64,000 bases of DNA from Lunularia cruciata (lineage: Eukaryota > Streptophyta > Marchantiopsida > Lunulariales > Lunulariaceae), in the NCBI GenBank assembly GCA_948567375.1, contig OX419762.1:24444608-24508607 (forward strand). The letters are read 5' to 3'. A program made the position numbers and the translations under genes. Under the pieces are notes generated by a model that did not search any database, was not told the origin of the DNA, and saw only the letters and a program-made list of their open reading frames with translations. Positions 22,041 through 32,420 of the stretch are shown piece after piece. Each line of letters opens with the position of its first letter. Within the stretch, counting starts at the first letter, position 1.

Positions 22041-22926
22041 ATGCTATATGAGGCATTGCAGACAACATCCATGGTTCCTAGACATCCCAGCGCAGGTGTG
22101 GTAGGTGGTGATGGAGTGCAGAATGGACTACCTGCTAGTCAGCCACCTGCTACTACACAGACTGAGTCTAGCATGATGTTGGGAGCGGCTCAGCTGATTA
22201 TGCGGCATCCTTTGTTTTCAGCTAGGGACATGTTTACATTGGGAGTTGACCCAGCCCCAGTGTTCCGGTTGGCTGCCACGTTGTGTGAGAGTAGGGATGC
22301 TGCAATTCCTACTACTAGAGCAGAGGTGGTTGGTAGTGGAGCTGACTTGGTTGAGGAGCATGTGATCCGTTCAGCAACCAGTGGTTTACGGCAAGCAGCA
22401 GCGGCTAGACTGGAGGAGTTGCCAGCTAGACCAGCCTTTGAGAGAGCGCGGTTTACACCTGGTGTTGTCCTATTGGATAACCAGAGGGGGATTTTTTGTT
22501 TGGTGGGACCTTCAGAAGGTCTATACACCACAGAGAGTCTTATTAGACTTTGGTGCTCAGCCCTTTATGTTGGGGAAGGCTGCAATTGTCGGTCTGGAGT
22601 TACGGAAGACCAATGTGGAGAGGTGTCCATTTCAGATCCAGACATCTCTTGGTGGCGGTTCAACACAGTACATGACACGTGGAGAGCTTGTTGTCCAGGT
22701 TCAGCCTGGTCATCCGACTGATAGCTCGGTGGAGAGAGCTCAGGCTATAGCAACGATAGCTGAGTCATATGATGTGCTAGTTGGGGGAGCAGTGTTATAC
22801 CCTATGGGTTTCAGCATTGACTATTGGGAAGAGACAGCCTCTTATAGACCTGGTTGGCAGTCTGGTGAGGGACGGGTATGTTGCCTACCAGTACGCTTCA
22901 GTAGTGGCAGTCTTGGCTCACTATAG
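22041..22926 (+). pseudogene. Protease region of copy A
   Basis: 22041-22490 is open in one frame (linker, FRLAATLCESRDAAI). The frame then shifts at a T run near 22490. In the new frame (22500-22926) RVLLDFGAQPFMLGK stands where aspartic proteases have D-S/T-G, so the middle residue is Phe. YDVLVGGAVLYPMGF and YRPGWQSGEGR follow, resembling the C-terminal part of retroviral-type proteases. The lost Ser/Thr and the frameshift imply no activity in this copy. Confidence 0.65.
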
Positions 22927-23045
22927 TCCGGGACCATGGCAGCATCAATTTTAGCTTTCAACGGTGTAGTCACTTGGCCTGGTGACTTGTTGGAGGGGAA
23001 CGCCCATGCAGAGGATACTCCAGTACCAGAGGAGATCACTCAGCT

Positions 23046-24194
23046 TTGGAGTACGAGTGGGATTGTTCATCCACCTTGGATGTTCCATTGTGGAGTTCAG
23101 AGGAGGCATTGCAGCAGCATGCAGATCAGTTGGTGCAGCAGGCTTGGAGTGGAGCCTTCGTACCATCAGGGGATGAGTGTGAGGATGAGCCTCCAGAGGT
23201 AATTGCTTTGACACCTGTGGATACCACACTCATTGCTTGGCAGTATCCAGTAGAGGAGATATGTCTATTGGAGTTGTTTGGTGGGATCAACACCGGACTA
23301 GCTGTGGTGTTACAGGCGGGTGTACGAGTACAGAGGTACTTGTATGTAGAGAGAGATGAGACTGCTAGGTGAGTCTTTCTACATCATGTGGCACACTTGG
23401 CCTATCGGTATCCGGAGTTATTACCAATATCAGCAGTCAGAGGTTACCAGAAGGTCTTACCAGGAGACATTTCCTTACTGGGGGCGCATGACCTAGAGAG
23501 ACATGGACCTATTCACTTGGTGATTTCTGGATGGCCATGTCAGGGACATACACGTGCGGGCTGCGGTTTGGGTCTTCAGGATCCTTGTTCTGGTGTGTTT
23601 TGGGAGATGTTACGGATACTACGACATCTCCAAGTTCATCAGTATGTTTCTCCAGCTTACCTTTTGGAGAACGTTCCATTGATGGGTGATTCTCGCACTA
23701 GAGTGGTGGCGAGTACACATCAGATCCATTCATAGATGGGACCTGCTGTATTGTTAGATGCAGCCAGAGTGGGATCACGGGCTCATTGTCTTTGTCTTTG
23801 GTGGACGAACCTCTTACCCAGAGAGGTTCTACAGCGTAGTTATGATGGGATTTAGCGACTAGACCACATTCTTGTTGATGATATCTTGGATGCTAGACGT
23901 CAGTCTCAGATAGTGGTAGTGGCTGATAGGTCACCTATGGCAGTGGTGAACCTAGTTGGACAGCCTAGAGCTGCATTTCCCACACTCATGAGTTTCCCAG
24001 GCTCTCATGCTTTTCGAGAGGGAGGACCTGGACTTGTTTGGGACTCACAGTTACAGCAGTTGGTGGAGCCCAACACTGATGAGAGAGAGCGGGCGATGGG
24101 TTTTTGCACCGGTATTACCGCTGTTCCAGTAGTATCAAAGGCATCCAGGCGTCAGGTGTTAAGTCAGGCTATGGACCTAAACTATTTGACCTAG
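23046..24194 (+). pseudogene. DNMT3-like cytosine-5 DNA methyltransferase domain, copy A
   Basis: Motif I is LLELFGGINTG (23263-23295), followed by a YVERDE motif II. Motif IV is GWPCQGHTRAG, with the catalytic Cys codon at 23538-23540. Motif VI is ENV at 23667-23675, in LLENVPLMGD. Motif VIII appears as SRAHCLCLWWTNL, and motifs IX-X as DERERAMGF, then ASRRQVLSQAMDLN. The order I to X is not rearranged, unlike plant DRM enzymes. The spacing and the AH-R-W-NL and RE-GF-T signatures resemble DNMT3. All parts are in one frame, with stops at 23370, 23733, 23853 and 24192. Copy B has sense codons at the last three, and 23370 lies outside its visible part. The enzyme would methylate cytosine in DNA. 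Its place between protease and RT suggests release from Gag-Pol by the protease. Confidence 0.88.
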
Positions 24195-24204
24195 ATTGTG
24201 AGCC

Positions 24205-27200
24205 TTGGCCTTGGCAAAGCAGCGTAGGATGCACTTGATAGGCATCACCACTCTGACACTTGTGAGCCCTGTGCCTATCGAGACGATTCAGGCACATGTT
24301 GGGGGCGATGGACCGAGTGGACATGGTATTCTTGGGACACATCCGATAGCTACTAGGGAGAGTGGTCTACTTGGAGTCCATCCAAGTGAGCGTGGGCTAC
24401 TTGGATTACACCCTTGGTCCACATGGGATGCAGCCAGAGGACGTGTGGAGCTTGCAGCCAGAGTGGAGGGAGTTTTTCACATAGAGGTTGGGACCTCTAG
24501 TGGTCAGGAGCATGACACTATTGCTCCCAAGGGCCCAGTGTAGCAGCCAGTCAGTACATCTTCCACTCCTACTACAGTTACAGAGGATACTTGGGAGCCA
24601 GATCTTGGACCCAAGCTTACTAGAGAGGAAAGACGGAGGGTTTGGAGGTTCTTGAGGAGTCACACGAGTTGTTTTACCTTCAGTATGAAGGATTTGGGTG
24701 CTCTGAAGGGACCTGGTATATGGATTGAGCTGACTAGCGACACACCTGTTTTTCAACGTCCTTATCGATATAGTGAGATGGAGAGGACATTGATTCAGAG
24801 TCGGAGTAGTGACCTTTTTGAGGCTGGTGTGGTGGAGATTTCACATGGAGTGTATGCATCAACAACAGTGATGCCAGCCAAGAAGGATATGCATGGCAAC
24901 TATAAAGATAGGCGGATGTGTGGAGATTACCGTCCTATCAACCGACAAACTAGGGCTGATCGGTATGCCATGCCTACACCGGAGGAGATTTTTGATGCGA
25001 TTGGGCATGCAAAGGTCTTTAGTACTTTGGATCTTTGAGCGGGATATCATCAGTTGCCGATCAGGGAGGAGGATAAGTCCAAGACAACATTTTGGGCTAT
25101 TGATCCTCACGGCAAGGATGTGTTATATCAATGGAGGTTCTTACCATTTGGGTTGAAGAACGCTCCTGCTGAGTTCCAGAGGGTCATGGATAGGATCCTA
25201 GCTGGATTGGATTTTGCTCGGTGCTATATTGATGACATTTTGGTTTATAGCACTACCGTGGAGGAGCATGAGAGATAGTTGTTGGAGGTGTTTGAGAAGT
25301 TGAGATCTCATGGACTCAAATTACATCCTGGGAAGTGTAGGTTCTTCTACGAGCAGGTTGAGTATTTGGGTCACACTATCTACCCCGGAGGACTTGGTGT
25401 TTAGCAGACCAAGATGGAGGCTATTGCACATATTCCTTGACCTACGGATGTGAGCAGAGTGCGACCATTCCTTGGGTTGGCAAACTTCTATCGCCGCTAT
25501 GTCAGAGGATTTAGTGCCATTGCCAAGGCCTTGACGAAGCTGACCAAGCTTACACAAGAGTGGTGTTGGGGAGATGAGCAGGAGAGAGCTTTTGTAGAGC
25601 TCAAGGAGAGGTTGACATCTGCTCCTATTTTGAGGAGACCGATTAGGGGATGACCATTTTAGGTTCACACTAATTGGAGTATGTTGGGGCTTGGAGCGGT
25701 GCTCACCCAGCATGATGATGAGGAGAAGGAGTTTGTGGTGGCCTATGCTAGTTGCTCCAACAATTCAGCGGAGGCGAAGTATAGTTCATATGAGGGAGAG
25801 TGCTTGGCAGCAGTTTGGGCAGTAGCACATTTCCAATGTTACCTATTTGGTAACCCCTTCACTCTCATCACTAATCATCAGCCGCTGAAGTGGTTGATGG
25901 AGTCCGACAAGCTTTCAGGGAAGCTTGCACGATAGGCTCTGATTTTACAAGAGTATGATTTCACGGTTGTTCACAGACCTGGAGTGGTGAACTGTGATGC
26001 AGATGGGTTGAGTAGAAACCCATGTCCCAGCCAGCAAGATCAGACCGGAGCATGTTGGCATGGTGAGACAGATGAGGAGATGGTGCCAGGTTGGCATGCA
26101 TTGGCCTTTCTGTGTATATTTGTAGAGACTTTGGTGGTATCTCTCTCAGTGCATACAGGAGGAGTTATTGAGGTCACAGATCCAGAGAGTGAAGATATTG
26201 GTACAATTCAGCGAGACATTCATGATGATGTCTTAATGATGGACTATCTTTGCACTGGTGTTGTGGGTGGCACAGTTGGGACCAAGGAGAGAGACCGTGT
26301 TCTTCAGCAAGCCAGATGGTTCAGATTGGAGGGTAGACACATTTTTTGTGTATGGGAGGATGGTAGAGTGCGAGTAGTACCACTTCCATCATAGAGACCA
26401 CAGTTGGTCCGTCATGCTCATGAGGAGCTAGGACATTTTGGAGTAAAGCGTACATATAGCTTACTCTAGAGTCATTATTGGTGGCGCGGTATGCAGACCG
26501 AGGTGCAGCAGTTTGTTGCCAGATGTGTGGTTTGTGATCGAGTTAGAGCATCATTCAATGCTCCTATGCCACAATTACACCCATTACCTATCATGGGATT
26601 GGGTTACCGTTGGAGTTTGGACTTCACCGGACCTTTACCGCTGACTGTGAGACATCATCGGTATGTTTTGGTGATGGTGGAGCACTTCTCCAAGTAGATT
26701 GAGTTGGTGGCACTTCCTGACAAGTCTAGTGAAGGGACAGCTTACTCGTTCCTAGATCGAGTTCTTAGTCAATTTGGTGCACCAGCTGAGGTTTTGACTG
26801 ATCAGGGTACAAAGTTCTTGGGAGAGTTTCAGGTCTTGTGTGACAAGGCTTTGATTGATCATCGTACTACATTCCAAGATCACCCTGAGGTAGATGGCTT
26901 AGCAGAGAGAGTGGTTCAGACGGTGAAGAGAGGATTGTGAAAGTATGGTTTGCAGAGAGGCCACTTGGGAGATTGGGATCTCCAGTTACCTTGGTTGGCC
27001 ATGGGCTATTGGTTCAGCCGGCAAGCCTCCTTAGCATCCTTCTCTCCATACTTTCTACTCTATGGACGAGATCCAGATTTACCTGCAGCCATTCGTCGAG
27101 ATGCTACTGTAGTTTTGGACTTGGATGACCCCGATGTATGGATGAGCGCATGTTCTCAACGGGCAGAGATCTTTTGGAGAGTGATGCCGATGGCCTTTAA

Positions 27201-27651
27201 GAACTTGGCGATTGCTTCGCATAGAGATACTTTACGCTATGCTACCATTTGAGGAGGAGGTTATAGACCCTCGATCCATTGATTTCATCCAGGCGACTAT
27301 GTATATCTACAGCAGACAACACCGACGACACTTGATGTTTCTACAGGCCGCACTATCTTGAGAGTGCGTGAGGTTTTGCCATCTGGAGTCCTTGTGTTAG
27401 AAGGACATGATGGTGTTGTTTGGAAGGATCATGTGCGCAATTGTGCGCCATGCCACCTCCCAAACATTGATGGTACTATGACCCAAGCTTGGCACTTGTA
27501 TGGCTTGAGGTGTATGTTATGTGGCTCTTTTGGTGGAGCTGCTACTATGTTAGTGTGTGATAGCTGTTCGAGAGGATGGCATATGGCATGTATGACTCCT
27601 CCCCTCACGGTGGTTCCTCAGGGACAATGGTTATGTCCTAGATGTACTTGA
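24205..27651 (+). pseudogene. RT, RNase H, DDE integrase and PHD finger of copy A
   Basis: One frame throughout. RT has CGDYRPINRQT, FLPFGLKNAPAEFQRVMD and YIDD at 25225-25236. RNase H has SSYEGECLAAVWA and HQPLKWLM. Integrase has an H-H-C-C finger (ELGHFGVKRTY to CVVCDRVRA) and a DDE core (SLDFTGPLP, TDQGTKF, GLAERVVQ). The C-terminal domain contains FHPGDYVYLQQ in copy B. The ORF ends in a PHD finger (27511-27648). Fourteen stops are present. Thirteen are absent from copy B, nearly all explicable as C-to-T or G-to-A transitions of CGA, CAG, CAA or TGG codons. A single-base insertion near 24212 separates this frame from the methyltransferase frame. Confidence 0.92.
27511..27648 (+). other. 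PHD zinc finger at the integrase C-terminus, copy A
   Basis: The spacing is Cys4-His-Cys3: CMLC, then LVCDSC, then GWHMAC, then QWLCPRC, with the expected Trp two residues before the last Cys pair. This is a canonical PHD finger, a fold that commonly binds the histone H3 N-terminal tail. It takes the place that a chromodomain has in chromoviruses. All eight ligands are present in this copy. Confidence 0.9.
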
Positions 27652-27808
27652 CCGATAGCTAGTTCATTCTTTGTATGGTATAGATTGCAGACATGCGACT
27701 AACGATGGGGCTCCATAGCACCCGGCTTCCTGATCTTTGCCCATTAGAGGGTATACCATATACTTAGAGTAGATGGCTATCTGGAGTTAGAGGGACCTAA
27801 CTGCCAGC

Positions 27809-27820
27809 TAGGGGGGGCGA
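27809..27820 (+). other. Polypurine tract before B1, copy A
   Basis: The sequence tagggggggcga immediately precedes repeat B1. The same G run precedes B1 in copy B (minus strand, 59770-59757). A purine tract here would prime plus-strand synthesis starting at B1, not at A2. Confidence 0.6.
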
Positions 27821-27821
27821 T

Positions 27822-28444
27822 TGTGGCACTTTAGAGTCTATGTATGACTTATGTGTGAGTTGTGCTTCTATAGTGTATGATGTTGACAGCAATGTATGTT
27901 GTGTAGCGATGTATATACGCAAGACAACTATCACGCCATTTGTAGTTCCGCCTCTAGCTGCTCGGACACTGGAGTTCCAATGATAGTAGTTAGAGTTATT
28001 CTAGTAGTTTCTTAAGGACTACTTTCTGACAGTCTGATTTGGTGTTTGGGGTACTGACTTCACGGTGGGGCCCACCGTCACTTTGCACCATTCGCACCGT
28101 CGAGTATGCCGTTAGCGGGACCGTTAGGGTTCCAGTGCTAGCTCAAGTCCAGGGGGGTATAGTTTCAAAGTGAGCTCCAGAGAGCTCATTTCTTTGATGC
28201 TGAGCCTTCGAGTTCCTAGCTATGGTGGACAGAGGCCGGCGAGCGTCACCTGGATTCTCTATGCTTGAGTGGGTGTGGCTTGACTGTAATCAGTGGCCAG
28301 TTGTTGGCAGTTTATAGAGTGACAGATCAAGTACTGATCTGAGTTGAGTTGAGTTGACAGTGGTAAGCAATCTGATTATTGTGGCACTTTAGAGTCTATG
28401 TATGACTTATGTGTGAGTGTGTAGCGATGTATATACACACGACA
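27822..28444 (+). repeat. 3' repeat block B1-A2-B2, copy A
   Basis: B1 (27822-27926, 105 bp) starts TGTGGCACTTTAG and ends AAGACA. A2 (27928-28378) matches A1. B2 (28380-28444) starts with the same TGTGGCACTTTAG, has lost about 40 bp internally, and ends CACGACA, where unrelated sequence begins. A GTATATACGC-like TATA word lies near the end of B1. The block has the same form in copy B. Confidence 0.88.
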
Positions 28445-28770
28445 TTGCTTTCAAAGATTTCAGGCATATTTTGGTTCCTACTCTATTAGTAGAAGTCCCC
28501 TTTTGGTGATACCTCTTTCTGATCTATTTAGTCCATCATGTGTAACATCCTTCTAGATGTTACCAACCCAATTTGCACCTTTAAATCATATGTCTAGCTA
28601 TTGGTTCTAAGGTTCTCAAGTCTATTTCGGTTTTTGCCCTATTAGTAGAAGTACTCTTTTGGTGATACTTCTATCTTATTTATTTTGACCATCATGTAAA
28701 ACATTATTCTAGATGTTACCAAACCAAATTTCACATCTAGATCATATGGCTAGCTCTTGGTATTACACAT
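28445..28770. repeat. Tandem duplication, about 155-bp period
   Basis: 28467-28602 and 28622-28760 share the words attagtagaagt, cttttggtgatac, catcatgt, tctagatgttacca and catatg-gctag in the same order at a spacing of 155 bp, with about 15-20% divergence by eye. There is no coding potential. The origin is unknown. Confidence 0.7.
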
Positions 28771-31705
28771 GTCTCCACAAGATTGATCAGATTAGCATCA
28801 TCCCACAAAGGCTTAGCGCTGGAGTACTTGGTATGTGTGAGCCTCTCACACATACCAAGTACATGAACATTCATCCAAAACAACATTCTAAGGGTATGGA
28901 ATTGCTATGCAGTAGACGATAATTTCTTTTGGGTAATCATAGTTCTATTATCTCTCAAGAATGCAACAAAACCTACTTGTTGAGCCTCTTTCACTTTTTC
29001 TAATTCTCTCTTCTTTGCTTGCCATTGGAGAAATGTGAGATCAGGGTTTAGGGTTAAAGGTTTAGGGGTGCCACCCCTTCAATATAGCTTTGTTTGCCAT
29101 CACTAAATTCCTCTAAGTTTCTTAGCCAAACCTCACCAAAATGCTTCTTGGTTGTGTACCTTTTTGTCCCGATCTATAATATGCTTGCACAATTTGGGGA
29201 TCATGGACTCTCAAAGAATCAACAATAAACTCACCCACTATTGCCTTGGTGTCTTCTTTATCTATCTTTGGTAAACTTGAAATCCTCAAGTTCTTCATTC
29301 TCACTTGTTGGTTCTCCTTCTTGACCTCATGCTCTTGCAAGTAAGAGATTTGAGCCACCTTAGTAGCTTCAACATATGACTTCATCTTGACCTCTAATGT
29401 CTTAACCATCTCTTGCAGCCCTCCATTTTGTGAAGCGATGATGGTGGCTTGTGATCCCAAAGAAGCAACCTTCTTAGTAGCATCCATCATACCCTTCGTG
29501 GAGTCTAACATCAAACTATTGCTCTTCTTGAGTTCTTGGATATCTAGAGTGATCAAATTTAGAGATTCTTTCATGATCATGATATCTGCTCTTACGGTTT
29601 CCAAATCTGCCATAAGAGTGTTCATGCATTGAGACATAGGGGCAAAAAAGCTCTTGAGTTCCTTGTGGAAGTCATTTGCTTTTCTATACATTTCAGCAAG
29701 CTATTGTTGTTTTGAAGCTTTATCAGCAATGTCTTGCACCATCTTGGAAGCTTCCATTTTAGAGGATCCAAAGTGCTACTATGAGCATATATCCCCTACT
29801 TCACTCAAGCTCTATGAATTCTTGGAAACTCTTGGAAACTTGGTTTGCAAAATCTTAAAGAAATTTTACAGATTTCAAATTCCCATGGTTTCTATTTCAC
29901 AGAGTGACTCTACATAATCTAAATCCAGCAATAGCTCTACAAATACTTGTTCTAATGAACAAAAAATCTATTCATTTGGACTTGTAAATCAAAAGTTATA
30001 AACTTTTGACTTGCACTTTCTTGCATGAAATTTTTGGAATTCTACAGATTTTGAAAATTCACAACCTTAGCCATAGTACTTCAAAATCTACAAGTGAGTC
30101 TTCAATCAAAAGCTCTTGAGGACTTCTTTCAAATGAACCAAAAATGAATTCATTTGAGACATAGATATTGAGCTATGGACTCTAGAGTTTTCTATAAGGT
30201 GCTTAGGAAATCACTAAGTGACAGACTCATTGAATTTGGTGTTTCAACTGATCTGATTGGTGCTATCTCTAGATTCAATGAGAAAGTGGTTGTGAGACTA
30301 TCATCTTTGAGCTCTCAAGATGTCCTTAGCACAATGGGTGTGATTCAAGGCTGCTCTTTATCCCCAACTTTGTTTGGAATCTTCATCGATCTAGAGAGTC
30401 TACTCATGGAATTTGGAGCTACTAGTATACAAGTTGGCTTGTTGATGATACATGCACTCCTTTATGCAGATGATGTAGTTCTCTTCTCTACCAATCCGTA
30501 GAGTTTACAGAAGTTGTTGGAATCTCTTCTCTTATTTTGCAATCAAACAAATATGGAGGTGAACCTTGACAAGTCCAAGGTGATTGTGGTAGGTTCTAAA
30601 GGTGTCACACCTTTCTTTTTTGATGGACAGCGTTAGGAGCAAGTTTTTTCTTATAAGTACTTGGGCCTTGATTTTTCTCATGACTAAAGTTGGTCTACTT
30701 GTGTGAAGATGAGAATCAATGCATGGTTTAGAGCTTTGTATTCACTCATAAATCACTCTAGACTTGCTCATCTTACCACATGGGAGTTGAAGAAGGTGAT
30801 GTTCAGATCTCTTGTGCAACCAGTGGTTCTTTATGGTGCTCAGATTTGGGGTCCAGGAACTAAGAAGACATGGTGGCAAAAGGTGGAGAAAGTTCAAAAA
30901 CTATTTTTGTGTGATGAACTTGGAGTGAGGACTCAAACTCCTTATGTACTGTTGCTTGCTGAAACAAGCTTCTTACCTCTTGAGGCTGAAGCTTTGTTTC
31001 TAGCTCTCACATATGCCACTAAGGTGAGGTCCATAGAGCATGAGAGACTTCACTACCAAGCTTTTTGTGCCACTCTATCGATTGGTTGGTATACAGATCT
31101 GATTGCATGGGCCACAAAGTAGAATGTTTCTGAATGAGATTGGAGATTGGAGCCTATTGCACTACAAGAAGTGATCAAAGAGCAATTCTTACTTTTTTTA
31201 TGGCAAGTACCTGGTACCAAAGTGGTATTCTATCAACAATTTGTGAATACTATGTTAATGTATTGTGGGCAAGATTAACTATTGGCTAGGATTTCTACTT
31301 CACTTGGACATGCTATTGTTCAATATAGAACTAGCTCTCATAGACTAAAAGTAGAACAAGGATGTTGGTAGCAGATAGAGCACTCCATGCAACTTTATAT
31401 TGTGTACTATGATCAAAGTTGAGGATGAGCACCATGTGTTTGTTGAGTGTCCTTGTTACCAGCAAATCAAAGATAGACGTCAGATTAGTTGTAGTGATTT
31501 CTCAACTCTCTTACAGATTGAGGCTTGAGCGTTAGGGAAGTATATGACCGAGATTAGTTTACATTGGACCAATTTGTTACAAATTTGGTCAGATGTACTA
31601 GGCTCTTGCCTAGCCTCACATTTCATGTGTTTTGTATTGTATTTTTAGCATTTTGACTCTTTTAATCTTCAGTGCTTTATCTTTCATTGTTTCATCTTTT
31701 GCTTT
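28766..31705 (+). mobile_element. LINE insertion with inverted 5' part (twin priming)
   Basis: The left part (28766-30196) is minus-oriented: ORF2 start, ORF1 (29691-29122, closely related to 11602-10748) and 5' UTR. At about 30196 it switches to plus-oriented RT (YKVLRKSLSDRLIEFG, LLYADDVVLFSTNP, WELKKVMFRSLV, QPVVLYGAQIWG) and continues through the zinc segment (31375-31470) to a tail at about 31680-31700. An inverted 5' segment whose 5'-most end abuts the sense 3' segment is the classic product of twin priming in L1 retrotransposition. Stops in RT (30499, 30636, 30686) show that the copy is dead. Confidence 0.75.
28824..28862. other. Perfect 18-bp inverted repeat with 3-base loop
   Basis: The left arm gtacttggtatgtgtgag (28824-28841), a cct loop, and the exact reverse complement (28845-28862) lie at the start of the endonuclease coding part of the inverted LINE. 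The arm sequence itself is ordinary LINE sequence, and its inverted copy is extra. It is probably a template-switch product at reverse transcription or repair, not a terminator. Confidence 0.8.
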
Positions 31706-32420
31706 GGATTTAGCCTTCTTGTCTTCTATAGCTATATTGGTGATATTTTTCCTTTGGGTCTACTTCTCTTTCTTGGCTTGGAGACGTCCATCAACGCTAT
31801 CTTCTCCTTCCCACTCTTGGAGTAGTGGTCATCACCTTCATGGATCCGTTTGATCTAGTACTGCTCATCTCCATCCATGTTTCTTAGTAAATATGGGTGA
31901 AAGTGGGACCCCATCCTTCCTCTCTCCTTCAAGTTGAGTAAGTTTAATCTAAAGTAGAAATGGTCTACAAGGGTATGGAGTAATGTGGCGGCAAGTCCAT
32001 TTTCCAACTATTAATCATCTGACCTACTCGTTGGTGTAAACACTTTGCCTAATTCACACCACCTCTCCTACAAACTTTGGTGAAAGAACACCGCTTGTTG
32101 CATCATTACATAGGCGGTTTGATCTAGCTTGAACATGCCCATCATCATGCTGACTATCTCCTTTTGTATTGGGTCTTTAAGCTATCATCTTTACCATCTT
32201 TGGTGCATGGTCTACTAAAAGAATTCTTCACCTTGGCGGTTTCTTTTGAAGAATCACACTTCCAATAGAAGGTGACTCTTCCTGCTTCCCCTACTTCTCT
32301 CTGCAAGACTAATCTCCAATTTGACTCAATTCATCAAGCCAGATTTCCTCTCTTCCTTTCTATCTTAGGGCTATCTTTGCAATCACTAGAAGCAATTTCT
32401 GTCGGTTCCATGCAAGAAAG
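31706..32420. other. Unassigned sequence between LINE copies
   Basis: Pyrimidine-rich low-complexity sequence with no ORF resembling a known family on either strand and no match to the repeats elsewhere in the window that I can see. It may be a remnant of another transposon. Confidence 0.3.

Larger units (their letters stand above)
19992..28444 (+). mobile_element. Methyltransferase- and PHD-carrying Ty3/gypsy-like element, copy A
   Basis: The order is repeat A1 (19992-20441), gag (20452-22020), protease (22381-22926), DNMT3-like methyltransferase (23046-24194), RT-RNase H-integrase-PHD (24205-27651), a purine tract (27809-27820), B1 (27822-27926), A2 (27928-28378) and B2 (28380-28444). RT, RNase H and the DDE integrase order place it with Ty3/gypsy. 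No tRNA-Met primer site follows A1 and no target duplication is evident. At least 13 private stops and three frameshifts show it is inactive. Methyltransferase-bearing retrotransposons have been reported from dinoflagellates and charophyte algae (de Mendoza and colleagues, 2018). Whether this family belongs there needs a phylogeny. Confidence 0.9.

Noticed and set aside
19992-28444. Reading A1 and A2 as ordinary LTRs of a normal gypsy element
   Set aside because: The 105-bp B unit lies between the purine tract and A2 and again after A2, but not next to A1. The same layout in copy B, with identical B units, argues against a simple LTR pair. I kept the alternative as the refutation test.
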